Shown piece after piece: positions 10,133-17,629 of a DNA stretch of 37,269 nucleotides; position 1 is the first letter of the stretch, and every line of letters starts with the position of its first letter. The stretch lies in contig NZ_RKMG01000012.1 in NCBI RefSeq assembly GCF_003797145.1, positions 1 through 37,269 on the forward strand. Direction: 5' to 3'. The notes below the pieces were generated by a model. It searched no databases. It was not told where the DNA came from and worked only from the letters and a program-made list of their open reading frames with translations. Source of the stretch: Aerococcus agrisoli. Its GTDB lineage: Bacteria > Bacillota > Bacilli > Lactobacillales > Aerococcaceae. A program made the translations under genes and the position numbers.

Positions 10133-10293
10133 ATACATACAAATATTAAAAATTTATGAAGAAAATGTAACATTTTTAATTATTTAACTTGAAATATATT
10201 TCTGAGTAAGGTAAGGTATTTTAAACACGAACATTAGAATAAGATTAATTATCTCTAATTAAAAATATCTTACATAAGGAAGAGGTGACTATA

Positions 10294-11322
10294 TTGCCTT
10301 CTGAGCATCTATTGTCAATCAATCATTTAGAAACAGGTTTTCGTTTCGGTGATGAGTACTTCAATGCTGTTGACGACGTCTCCTTAACTTTAAACAAGAA
10401 CGAGGTCCTCGCAATTGTTGGAGAGTCTGGATCAGGAAAGAGTACTTTAGCCACTTCCATTGTAGGTTTACATGATAAGGGTAATACTCGTATCTCAGGT
10501 GAAATTATCTATAATGGAAAGAATTTGTTAGAAAACACTGAAGCAGAGTTTAATGAACTACGTGGAAACGATATCGGTATGATTTTCCAAGATCCATTAG
10601 GGTCCTTGAATCCATTAATGACCGTTCAAGATCAAATCGCTGAAACGTTGCTTTACCATTCAACACTTAATAAGGAAGAACGTTACGCTAGGGTAGAAGA
10701 ATTGCTAGAACAAGTGCAAATTCCTAATCCTAAACGCGTGATGAAACAATATCCTCATGAATTATCAGGTGGGATGCGCCAAAGGGTAGTGATTGCTATT
10801 GCCTTGGCCAATAAACCAGCAATTATTATTGCGGATGAGCCTACAACAGCACTTGATGTAACCGTTCAAGCGCAAATTTTAGACTTAATGACTGATATCC
10901 AGGATGAAATTGGTTCAGGAATCCTATTAATTACCCATGATTTAGGGGTAGTTGCACAAACAGCTGATAAAGTAGCTGTGATGTATGCAGGTGAAGTTAT
11001 CGAAGTTGCAGATGTATTTGAATTATTTAATAATCCGAAACATCCATATACGCGTTCACTTCTAAATTCCGTACCACAAGGATTAGAAAATGAACAAGAT
11101 GAGCTTCACGTAATTCAGGGAACCGTACCTTCTTTACAAAACCTACCTCGAACAGGGTGTCGTTTTGCAGATCGTATTCCTTGGATTGATGCAAGTGAGC
11201 ATGAGGAGAATCCTACTTTCCATGAAGTAACACCAAATCATTTCGTGAAATGTACTTGTTGGGAACATTTCCACTTCCCAGAACAAGAAGATGTCGACGA
11301 GTTTAAGGATGGTGTTGTCTAA
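10294..11322 (+). CDS. oppD: Oligopeptide ABC transporter ATP-binding protein OppD
   Basis: A cytosolic ATPase of about 342 residues that powers peptide import together with OppF. Walker [10 protein letters not shown] lies near residues 43-51, the ABC signature LSGGMRQR and Walker B IIIADEP follow, and the C-terminal oligopeptide/dipeptide extension contains the Cys-rich end (GCRFADRIP ... CTCWEH) that may hold an iron-sulfur cluster, as in other OppD proteins. A GTG at 10285 is in frame, but GAGGTGA (10282-10288) is a strong ribosome site 5 nt before TTG 10294, so I chose the TTG. First gene of oppDFBCA, the order known from Lactococcus; its stop overlaps the oppF ATG by one base. Confidence 0.93.
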   Translation: MPSEHLLSINHLETGFRFGDEYFNAVDDVSLTLNKNEVLAIVGESGSGKSTLATSIVGLHDKGNTRISGEIIYNGKNLLENTEAEFNELRGNDIGMIFQDPLGSLNPLMTVQDQIAETLLYHSTLNKEERYARVEELLEQVQIPNPKRVMKQYPHELSGGMRQRVVIAIALANKPAIIIADEPTTALDVTVQAQILDLMTDIQDEIGSGILLITHDLGVVAQTADKVAVMYAGEVIEVADVFELFNNPKHPYTRSLLNSVPQGLENEQDELHVIQGTVPSLQNLPRTGCRFADRIPWIDASEHEENPTFHEVTPNHFVKCTCWEHFHFPEQEDVDEFKDGVV

Positions 11323-12278
11323 TGGGATTTATTGAAGTAAAAGATTTAAAAGTCCATTATCCAATCCGCGGTGGCTTTTTTAACACAATTCAAGACAATG
11401 TTTATGCCGTAGATGGTATTAATCTTGAGATTGAGAGCGGTAAGACGTATGGACTAGTTGGTGAGTCGGGTTCTGGTAAGTCAACCATTGGCCGTGCCAT
11501 TATTGGGTTAGAGAAAATTACATCCGGCCAAGTTTTATATGAGGGAACAGATGTTACAAATAAAGCTCGGAAAAAACATGGCAAATACGGTGAATATAAC
11601 CGTAACGTGCAAATGATTTTCCAAGATTCTACAATGTCATTGAATCCGAAAAAACGGATTTTAGATGTAATTGCAGAACCAATTAGAAATTATTACAACT
11701 ATTCTGATAAAGAAATTAAACATCGCGTGATTGAGTTATTAGAAATTGTTGGATTGAATGAAGATACCATTTATAAATATCCACATGAATTTTCAGGTGG
11801 TCAGCGACAACGTTTAGGTGTTGCTCGAGCTGTTGCAAGTAATCCCAAGTTAATTATTGCGGATGAACCAACATCGGCCTTAGACTTGTCCGTTCAGGCA
11901 CAGGTTCTAAACTTTATGAAGCGCATACAAAGTGAATATAACTTGAGTTACCTGTTCATTTCCCATGATTTAGGGGTTGTGGAACATATGGCAGATGAAA
12001 TTGCCATCATGCATAAGGGTCGTTTTGTGGAACATGGTAGCAAGAAAGAGATTTTTAGAAATCCGCAACATATTTATACAAAACGCTTGCTTGCAGCTAT
12101 TCCAGAGATGGATCCTGGTAAACGGGTTGAAATTAAACAAAGACGACAAGCAATTGATGCTGAATATCAAAAGACTTCTAATCAATATTATGATGAAAAT
12201 AATCGTGTATATGATTTAGTACCTTTTGCAGCCAATCATGAAGTCGCTTTAAATCCAAATACGAAAGGGGGCAATTAA
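11322..12278 (+). CDS. oppF: Oligopeptide ABC transporter ATP-binding protein OppF
   Basis: The second ATPase of the importer, 318 residues. Walker [10 protein letters not shown], signature FSGGQRQR and Walker B LIIADEPTSALD are intact, and the C-terminal oligopeptide-transporter extension is present. The TAATG junction with oppD implies translational coupling and equal amounts of the two subunits. oppB starts one base after the stop. Nothing is missing. OppF and OppD are told apart by order and by the Cys-rich tail of OppD. Confidence 0.93.
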   Translation: MGFIEVKDLKVHYPIRGGFFNTIQDNVYAVDGINLEIESGKTYGLVGESGSGKSTIGRAIIGLEKITSGQVLYEGTDVTNKARKKHGKYGEYNRNVQMIFQDSTMSLNPKKRILDVIAEPIRNYYNYSDKEIKHRVIELLEIVGLNEDTIYKYPHEFSGGQRQRLGVARAVASNPKLIIADEPTSALDLSVQAQVLNFMKRIQSEYNLSYLFISHDLGVVEHMADEIAIMHKGRFVEHGSKKEIFRNPQHIYTKRLLAAIPEMDPGKRVEIKQRRQAIDAEYQKTSNQYYDENNRVYDLVPFAANHEVALNPNTKGGN

Positions 12279-12279
12279 A

Positions 12280-13242
12280 ATGTGGAAAACCATTTTAAGA
12301 CGGGTCATCCTGATGCTCCCACAAATTATGATTTTAAGTATCTTGGTATTTATCGTTGCACGTTTTATGCCTGGAGATCCTTTTACCGGTTTGATTACAC
12401 CAGAAACTGATCCTTCTACTTTAGAAGCTTTAAGAGAACGCGCAGGGTTGAATGACCCACTGCCAGTTCAATATTTTAATTGGCTAAAAAATGCACTACA
12501 AGGGGACTTTGGTATGTCCTATACCTATAAGGTTCCGGTCGCTACTTTAATAGGTGACCGTGCAATTAATACGGTTTTCTTATCATTGATTTCCTTGATA
12601 TTTACGTATTTAATTGCCTTGCCACTTGGTATCTTAGCTGGTCGCTACGCGAACTCTGCTTTTGATAAAGGGGTAGTACTTTATAACTTCATTTCATATG
12701 CAATTCCAACCTTCGTTCTAGCCTTATTAATGGTCTGGTTCTTTGGTTATGAATTGCAGTGGTTCCCTACAAATGGTTCGGTAAGTACTGGTGTTACAGA
12801 AGGTACCTTATCCTACTACTGGGACCGCATTTACCATATGCTATTGCCTGCAATTACTTATGCGTTACTTGCGACAACGGGGATTATTCAATACCTACGT
12901 AGTGAAGTAATTGACGCAAAACAACAAGATTATGTTAAGACTGCTCGTTCTAAAGGGGTACCAGAAAATATGGTGTACAACCGTCATATTTTCAGAAACT
13001 CTATTTTACCAGTCGCTTCAACATTTGGTTATGAAATTACTGGTCTGATTGGTGGTTCTGTCTTCATTGAACAAATCTTTGCTTATCCTGGTATGGGACA
13101 ATTATTTATTCAATCCATCAACAGTCGTGACTACTCAGTCATTACAGCATTAGTATTATTGTTTGGTATTACAACCATTGTAGGTACACTACTTTCTGAC
13201 ATTATTATGACTATCGTAGATCCTCGTATACGGATTCAGTAG
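12280..13242 (+). CDS. oppB: Oligopeptide ABC transporter permease OppB
   Basis: A 320-residue inner-membrane permease with about six transmembrane segments, the first at about 9-29. The EAA loop that docks the ATPases is seen as YVKTARSKGVPENMVYNRHI. The N-terminal periplasm-facing region with MPGDPF and GLNDPLPVQYFNW is typical of OppB/DppB. It pairs with OppC to form the channel. The ATG follows the oppF stop by one base with a GGGGG ribosome site. Normal length for the family. Confidence 0.93.
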   Translation: MWKTILRRVILMLPQIMILSILVFIVARFMPGDPFTGLITPETDPSTLEALRERAGLNDPLPVQYFNWLKNALQGDFGMSYTYKVPVATLIGDRAINTVFLSLISLIFTYLIALPLGILAGRYANSAFDKGVVLYNFISYAIPTFVLALLMVWFFGYELQWFPTNGSVSTGVTEGTLSYYWDRIYHMLLPAITYALLATTGIIQYLRSEVIDAKQQDYVKTARSKGVPENMVYNRHIFRNSILPVASTFGYEITGLIGGSVFIEQIFAYPGMGQLFIQSINSRDYSVITALVLLFGITTIVGTLLSDIIMTIVDPRIRIQ

Positions 13243-13268
13243 GCAGATGAAGGAAGGAGTGAAAATAA

Positions 13269-14186
13269 ATGGAAAATTTTAAAAAGACAACCGATCAAGA
13301 AGCTGTTGCAAATGAAGTAACCAGTACCCCGCCATTAGGCTTCCGGGTAATCTGGCGTGAATTTTTAAAAGATAAAGTGGCTTTATTCAGCCTAATCTTA
13401 TTGGTATTCATTGTTGCCGGTGTTTTCATCGGTGCATTGGTCTTAGATCAAGATGAAATATTACGCATATCCTTACTAGATTCTTATATGCCACCAGGAG
13501 AAGATTACATCCTTGGTACTGATTCCGGTGGTCGCTCAATATTCGGTCAATTGATTATTGGGGCTAGAAACTCCATTGTCATTGGTTTTGCGATTACTGC
13601 AATTACAAGTATCGTAGGGATTACAGTCGGCTTAATCGCTGGCTACTACGGTGGTATTGTAGATGACATTTTGATGCGTATTATCGACTTCATTATGTTA
13701 TTACCTACAACCATGTTAATCATCGTTTTCATTACATTAGTTTCTGACTATAATGTTTGGACTTTTATCTTAGTAATGAGTGCTTTTTATTGGGTAGGTC
13801 AAGCACGGTTAATCCGTAGTAAAGCCCTATCTGAAAGTAGACGTGATTACATCAGTGCCTCAAAAACGATGGGGACACCAACAATCAAAATCTTATTTCA
13901 GGAAATACTTCCTAATTTAAGTTCCTTAATTATCGTAAATTTAACTTTAAACTTCGCCGCAAATATTGGTATTGAGACTGGTCTTTCTTATTTAGGGTTT
14001 GGTTTACCAACCTCAACACCAAGTTTGGGAACACTCGTAAGCTACGCGCAGTCACCAGATATTCTGGAAAATAAAACATGGGTATGGCTGCCTGCATCAC
14101 TACTAATCTTAGTATTGATGCTTTGCATTAACTATGTGGGTCAAGCTTTAAAACGATCTGCAGATGCAAGACAACGATTAGGGTAA
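13269..14186 (+). CDS. oppC: Oligopeptide ABC transporter permease OppC
   Basis: A 305-residue permease, partner of OppB. A cytosolic N-terminus of about 30 residues leads to the first membrane segment (about 38-58); the HGTDSGGRS-like OppC signature reads LGTDSGGRSIFGQLI. The EAA loop is DYISASKTMGTPTIKILF. About six membrane segments in total. An AAGGAGTG site precedes the ATG. It lies 26 nt after oppB and 55 nt before oppA, whose separate strong ribosome site allows higher OppA synthesis. Confidence 0.92.
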   Translation: MENFKKTTDQEAVANEVTSTPPLGFRVIWREFLKDKVALFSLILLVFIVAGVFIGALVLDQDEILRISLLDSYMPPGEDYILGTDSGGRSIFGQLIIGARNSIVIGFAITAITSIVGITVGLIAGYYGGIVDDILMRIIDFIMLLPTTMLIIVFITLVSDYNVWTFILVMSAFYWVGQARLIRSKALSESRRDYISASKTMGTPTIKILFQEILPNLSSLIIVNLTLNFAANIGIETGLSYLGFGLPTSTPSLGTLVSYAQSPDILENKTWVWLPASLLILVLMLCINYVGQALKRSADARQRLG

Positions 14187-14241
14187 TTATTTTTTTATAA
14201 AAAATTACAAATTTGACCTTAGGGGTTAAGGAGGAAAATAT

Positions 14242-16056
14242 ATGAAGAAATGGTATAAACTTTTGGGATTAACGGCCGCAGCGGCACTAGCTTTAGTTGC
14301 GTGCGGTACTACAAGTGATGAAACTGCAGATTCTTCATCAGCTTCAGGTGAATCATCAACTGAAGGTGAAGCTACAGCACCAGAATTATCAACGACTGTA
14401 GACAACGAAGGTGATGCAATTGATGGTGGTACTTTACAAGTAGGTTTAGTTACAGATACTCCATTCCAAGGTATTTTCTCTTGGGAATACTATGAAGATG
14501 CTTATGATGCTGAAATTATGCAATTTGCCTTTGACTCATTATTCGGTACTGATGAAAACTTCCAAATCGATGATTCTGGTAAAGCGACTGTTGAATTAGA
14601 TCAAGAAGCTAAAAAAGCAACAATCACTTTAAAAGAAGGCTTGAAATGGTCTGATGGTGACGACTTAACGGCAGAAGACGTTGTTTTCCCATATGAAGTA
14701 ATCGGTTCTCCTGACTACACTGGGGTACGTTACGATTCAACATTCATGAACATTGTTGGTATGGAAGAATACCACAATGGTGAAGCTGATACGATTTCTG
14801 GTATTACTATCGTTGATGATTTAACTGTTGAAATTCAATACATCGAAGTAGGTCCATCTATGCTTCAAGCTGGTGGTGGTATCTGGTCATACGCAATGCC
14901 TAAACACTACTTAAGCGACGTTCCAGTTGCTGATTTAGCATCATCAGAAAAAATCCGTTCTACACCAGTTGGTGACGGTCCATTCCGTATCACTAAGGTT
15001 ACACCTGGTGAATCAGTTGAATTCGAAGCGAATGAAAACTACTGGTTAGGAACACCTAAATTAGATAACGTAGTCTTAGAAGTTGTACCATCTAGCTCAA
15101 TTGTAGCTGCCCTTGAAAACGGTACTTACGATATTGCTTTATCTATGCCAACTGACCAATACGAATCTTATGCAGAACTTCCTGGCTACTCTTTATTAGG
15201 TCGTGATGAATTATCATACACTTATATCGGATTTAAACTAGGTAAATGGGATGCAGAAGCTGGGGAAGTTGTACCAGACGAAAATGCGAAAATGGCAGAC
15301 AAATCATTACGTCAAGCTATGGGATACGCACTTGATAATAATGCTGTTGCAGAGCGTTTCTACAATGGTTTACGTTCTAATGCGAATACTGTTATTCCAC
15401 CAGTATTTGGTTCATTTGGTGCAACTACTGAAGAAGTACCTGGCTACACTTATGACCCTGACAAAGCCAACCAATTATTGGATGATGCAGGATATGCAGA
15501 TACTGATGGCGATGGTTTACGTGAAGATCCAGACGGGGAAAAATTAACAATTAACTTTGCCTCTATGGAGGGTGGCGAAACTGCTGAACCAATCGCTCAA
15601 TACTACATCCAATCATGGAATGAAATTGGTTTAGACGTTCAATTAACAGATGGTCGTTTACTTGAATTCAACAGCTTCTATGACCGTGTACAAGCCGATG
15701 ATGAAAATATCGATATCTATCAAGCCGCTTGGGGTACTGGTACTGACCCAGCACCAAACGGATTATACGGACGTAATGCTGAATTCAACTTCTCTCGTTG
15801 GGCAACTGAAGAAAATGATAACTTCATGGCTGACTTCACTAGTGCTGAAGCCTTTGATGCTGAATTCCAACAAAATACATTCATCGAATGGCAAAAATAC
15901 TTCTCTGAAGAAGCACCAGTTATTCCAACATTATTCCGTACAGAAGTCTTACCAGTTAACAACCGTGTGAAACACTATGACTTCGGTTATGATGCACCAG
16001 CTGACTTTGGATGGCACTCAGTTGAGTTAACAGCAGACGCACCTGTCACAGAATAA
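14242..16056 (+). CDS. oppA: Oligopeptide-binding lipoprotein OppA
   Basis: A 604-residue extracellular substrate-binding lipoprotein that captures peptides for the OppBCDF importer. The signal peptide ends in lipobox LVAC with Cys21 as the lipid anchor. A Ser/Thr/Glu-rich linker (about 25-55) follows, then the SBP_bac_5 fold starting near GGTLQVGL. The motif DTDGDGLRED near residues 418-430 resembles a calcium-binding loop often seen in this family. Length fits lactococcal-type OppA, which takes longer peptides than DppA. An AAGGAGG site precedes the ATG. Codon use and neighbours are consistent with the operon. Specificity for peptides is inferred from the operon and family. Confidence 0.92.
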   Translation: MKKWYKLLGLTAAAALALVACGTTSDETADSSSASGESSTEGEATAPELSTTVDNEGDAIDGGTLQVGLVTDTPFQGIFSWEYYEDAYDAEIMQFAFDSLFGTDENFQIDDSGKATVELDQEAKKATITLKEGLKWSDGDDLTAEDVVFPYEVIGSPDYTGVRYDSTFMNIVGMEEYHNGEADTISGITIVDDLTVEIQYIEVGPSMLQAGGGIWSYAMPKHYLSDVPVADLASSEKIRSTPVGDGPFRITKVTPGESVEFEANENYWLGTPKLDNVVLEVVPSSSIVAALENGTYDIALSMPTDQYESYAELPGYSLLGRDELSYTYIGFKLGKWDAEAGEVVPDENAKMADKSLRQAMGYALDNNAVAERFYNGLRSNANTVIPPVFGSFGATTEEVPGYTYDPDKANQLLDDAGYADTDGDGLREDPDGEKLTINFASMEGGETAEPIAQYYIQSWNEIGLDVQLTDGRLLEFNSFYDRVQADDENIDIYQAAWGTGTDPAPNGLYGRNAEFNFSRWATEENDNFMADFTSAEAFDAEFQQNTFIEWQKYFSEEAPVIPTLFRTEVLPVNNRVKHYDFGYDAPADFGWHSVELTADAPVTE

Positions 16057-16060
16057 AATA

Positions 16061-16175
16061 AGGATGTGAGGACCGACGCTCAGAAAGCCACCGGTGGAAG
16101 ATTAGGGCAGACGATGACGGTAGTCATCGGCAATCTAATCTGAAGCGCAAGGCTTTCTGGAGGTCCGAACTCAAC
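16061..16175 (+). repeat. Structured repeat unit A (about 115 nt)
   Basis: Begins AGGATG and ends GAACTCAAC. Nested stems: GGACC/GGTCC (16070-16074 with 16162-16166), CAGAAAGCC/GGCTTTCTG (16081-16089 with 16151-16159), AGATTAG/CTAATCT (16099-16105 with 16135-16141) and CGATGAC/GTCATCG (16112-16118 with 16123-16129). An internal loop holds ACCGGTGGA on one side and TGAAGCGCAA on the other. It starts 4 nt after the oppA stop. Confidence 0.8.
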
Positions 16176-16178
16176 TTT

Positions 16179-16291
16179 AGGATGCGACTATAAGCGCTTA
16201 GACCCAAACACTGGAAGACTATAGCAGTGACGCACGCAATGTGGCGCAATATAGTCTGAAGTGGAATTGGGTCTGCTTATTGGAGCTCAAC
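16179..16291 (+). repeat. Structured repeat unit B (about 113 nt)
   Basis: Same AGGATG start and CTCAAC end as unit A, three bases downstream. Stems: TAAGC/GCTTA (16191-16195 with 16275-16279), AGACCCAA/TTGGGTCT (16200-16207 with 16267-16274) and AGACTATA/TATAGTCT (16216-16223 with 16250-16257). Internal loop ACACTGGA and TGAAGTGGAA. Stem sequences differ from unit A but pairing is kept. Confidence 0.8.
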
Positions 16292-16294
16292 TTC

Positions 16295-16357
16295 AGGATG
16301 TGAGGACCGACGCTCACCTTTAGGATGCAACTATAGGCGTTCTATGCTTAACTCAAA
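16295..16357 (+). repeat. Core-deleted copy of the A-B repeat dimer
   Basis: Positions 16295-16316 repeat the first 22 bases of unit A exactly, then pass via CCTTT to a second AGGATG followed by CAACTATAGGCGTT, nearly the start of unit B, and end with GCTTAACTCAA like the end of unit B. The stem cores of both units are missing. It looks like a miniature A-B dimer reduced to its ends. Confidence 0.6.
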
Positions 16358-16366
16358 CAATAAAAT

Positions 16367-16408
16367 AAAAAATGCCTTAGTCCACTTTGGTGGATTAGGG
16401 CATTTTTT
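16367..16408 (+). terminator. oppDFBCA terminator
   Basis: Stem AATGCCTTAGTCCAC with GTGGATTAGGGCATT around TTTG, flanked by A6 and T6. A strong intrinsic terminator, placed after the repeat units, so the repeats are part of the opp messenger 3' end. Confidence 0.9.
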
Positions 16409-16501
16409 ACTCCAACTTTTTTGGGGGGCACTACAAAATGACTTGTGTACGCCTTTTGCTATATTCAAAATATATACTTTTTACAAGATATGAGGACTAG
16501 A

Positions 16502-16622
16502 AGTGTAGTTCCTATGCCGTGGGATAAGATATCCGAAGAGTTGCTAAAAGCACCTCTAGCGGCTATCAAAAGTTTGGAGACCTTGGCTCCAAACGGTCCC
16601 ACGGCTATAAGGAACGTACACT
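16502..16622. repeat. Branched inverted-repeat element of about 120 nt
   Basis: Outer arms pair as AGTGTA/TACACT (16502-16507 with 16617-16622), GTTCCT/AGGAAC (16508-16513 with 16610-16615) and GCCGTGGGA/TCCCACGGC (16516-16524 with 16597-16605). Inside are small hairpins, including GCTAAAAGC, TAGCGGCTA and TTTGGAG/CTCCAAA (16573-16579 with 16587-16593). No U-run follows directly and no open frame spans it convincingly. It could be a structured RNA or a non-autonomous mobile element. It is not the same family as units A and B. Confidence 0.6.
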
Positions 16623-16683
16623 GCAAGGACGAAAATCGAAGATTTTAGACTTTTTCCCAGCTTTGGTATCCTTCTGAATTAGT

Positions 16684-16953
16684 TTAATCGCGATAATGAC
16701 TCTCTGCAGAGTATATAGTTACGATTTTCTGATCTTCATCAATTGTATAAACTACCCGATGTTTAATATTAATTCGTCTTGAATAAAGACCTCTTTCGGG
16801 TGGAAATAGTTTTTCAAATGATTGAGTTGGTTCATAGGGATTTCTTATTAAAGTTTCGATTATGGATTGGAAACTTTCTCGAAGCGGCCTTTCTTTTATT
16901 TTTATTAAATCGGATGTTGAAGAATTTTTGATTTTTATTGTGTAATTATCCAT
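16684..16953 (-). CDS. yoeB: YoeB-type toxin (mRNA interferase)
   Basis: An 89-residue RelE-superfamily RNase of the Txe/YoeB type that cuts mRNA in the ribosomal A site when freed from its antitoxin. The segment GLYSRRINIKHRVVYTI matches the family core, with R66 (HRVVY) and the C-terminal H86-Y87 in ESHYRD corresponding to the catalytic Arg, His and Tyr known in E. coli YoeB; E47 may be the catalytic Glu. The C-terminus extends two residues (RD) past the usual HY. The ATG overlaps the antitoxin stop by one base. The toxin appears intact. Confidence 0.88.
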   Translation of the reverse strand: MDNYTIKIKNSSTSDLIKIKERPLRESFQSIIETLIRNPYEPTQSFEKLFPPERGLYSRRINIKHRVVYTIDEDQKIVTIYSAESHYRD

Positions 16954-17216
16954 TAAAGATCATCCCAATCAATATCGTCAATATCTGTTGTGCCACTATT
17001 ATCTTTCATTCTTTCGTGGACTTTATCTAATACACCATTATCTTGTAGGAATAAAGTTTCTTGAATTGCATTCCAATTTGCACGACTAATTATCACGGCA
17101 TCATTTTCTTTGTTTTCACTAATAATTTCTACTTCGTATTGATTTTTATTAACATCTTTCAAAATTTGGTAGAAATTTTTTCGAGCAGCAGTAGGATTCA
17201 TAATTATTTTACTCAT
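16953..17216 (-). CDS. yefM: YefM-type antitoxin
   Basis: An 87-residue Phd/YefM-family antitoxin that binds and neutralises YoeB and represses its own operon. The N-terminal DNA-binding part shows the family pattern ARKNFYQILKDVN, VIISRANWNAIQETLFL; the acidic C-terminus (DDIDWDDL) is the toxin-binding tail. A strong AAGGAGGG site lies just upstream of the ATG. It is the first gene of a two-gene operon, inserted between the opp and ilvE units on the opposite strand, as expected of a mobile accessory module. Confidence 0.88.
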   Translation of the reverse strand: MSKIIMNPTAARKNFYQILKDVNKNQYEVEIISENKENDAVIISRANWNAIQETLFLQDNGVLDKVHERMKDNSGTTDIDDIDWDDL

Positions 17217-17239
17217 AATTTAGCCCTCCTTATATTCAT

Positions 17240-17266
17240 ATTATAACGTACTTAACTACGTACGTA
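17240..17266 (-). promoter_or_regulatory. yefM-yoeB promoter and operator
   Basis: Minus-strand -10 TATAAT at 17240-17245. Immediately upstream, ACGTA (17246-17250) and TACGT (17257-17261) form an inverted repeat, with a further ACGTA to 17266. This is a likely autoregulatory operator covering the -35 to -10 spacer. Confidence 0.6.
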
Positions 17267-17366
17267 AATGATATGAATTTGAATATCTTAAAGAGTCTCT
17301 TGTTATTGATTATTAAAAATATTTTAATATAATTATGAAATTTATTAACTTTTTTTCATTTTGGTC

Positions 17367-17395
17367 TTGCAATCTATTTTCAATTGCGTTATATT
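17367..17395 (+). promoter_or_regulatory. ilvE leader promoter
   Basis: TTGCAA (17367-17372) and TATATT (17390-17395) with 17-nt spacing. Transcription would begin near 17402, shortly before the leader peptide. Confidence 0.65.
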
Positions 17396-17428
17396 AAATT
17401 TACATTAGAAAATGAAAGAGGTAGTCTC

Positions 17429-17485
17429 ATGAAAACATTAGCACGAGTGATTATTGTCATTAATAACAAGGACTTTACGAATTAG
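17429..17485 (+). CDS. ilvE leader peptide (18 residues)
   Basis: ATG at 17429 with AGAGG 7 nt upstream encodes MKTLARVIIVINNKDFTN and ends TAG at 17483-17485. Five successive codons (7-11) are Val-Ile-Ile-Val-Ile, with Leu at 4. Such a run of branched-chain codons just before mutually exclusive hairpins and a branched-chain aminotransferase gene is the hallmark of a ribosome-mediated attenuator. It is too short to be found as a normal gene, and the call rests on codon content and context. Confidence 0.75.
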   Translation: MKTLARVIIVINNKDFTN

Positions 17486-17583
17486 TGGTTACACTAATAA
17501 TTAATCGTAAGTCCTATTCGTGTTGAACAACTGAATGGGACTTAGGCCTCCCATTCAGTTAGCTGATTGGGAGGCCTTTTTCT
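17470..17583 (+). promoter_or_regulatory. Attenuator of ilvE with competing hairpins
   Basis: Segments: 1 (17470-17487) pairs with 2 (17492-17514) as ATTAGTG/CACTAAT and GGACTT..ACGA/TCGTAAGTCC; 2 can instead pair with 3 as TAAGTCC (17508-17514) with GGACTTA (17538-17544); 3 can pair with 4 as AACTGAATGGGA (17529-17540) with TCCCATTCAGTT (17549-17560), the antiterminator; and AGGCCTCCCA (17544-17553) with TGGGAGGCCT (17568-17577) plus T-run is the terminator. A ribosome stalled at the early Val/Ile codons leaves segment 1 free, giving 1:2 and 3:4, hence read-through; one reaching the stop masks segment 1 and favours termination. Confidence 0.75.
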
Positions 17584-17629
17584 TTACTAATAAAAATAAG
17601 CAAAAAATAAAATTAAAGGAGCTGCTTTT

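Larger units (their letters stand above)
7456..10293. other. 2.8-kb gene-free region with a parS cluster (putative centromere)
   Basis: No reading frame here has a good ribosome site, family motif or protein-like composition. The region contains five perfect parS sites, one degenerate parS, an SOS-like palindrome, two long inverted repeats, a relic of coding sequence, an almost G-free tract (about 9600-9840) and a group of DnaA boxes (9923-10055). It separates the leftward gdpP gene from the rightward opp operon. The concentration of ParB sites suggests its main job is chromosome segregation rather than coding. That is inference; the sites themselves are directly visible. Confidence 0.8.

Noticed and set aside
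10140..10284. CodY box upstream of oppD
   Set aside because: The best match to AATTTTCWGAAAATT was only about 9 of 15, no better than chance in AT-rich DNA.
16061..16357. CRISPR array
   Set aside because: Units are about 114 nt with internal stems and 3-nt gaps, not short identical repeats with unique spacers; no cas genes nearby.
16445..16648. 67-codon frame after the opp terminator
   Set aside because: It passes through the branched inverted-repeat element, lacks a ribosome site and shows no protein family features.
16061..16683. Insertion sequence with transposase
   Set aside because: No transposase frame or target duplication could be seen; only repeats and hairpins.
17401..17629. T-box riboswitch before ilvE
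   Set aside because: No T-box sequence (TGGNACCGCG-like) or specifier loop is visible; the leader peptide and competing hairpins explain the region better.
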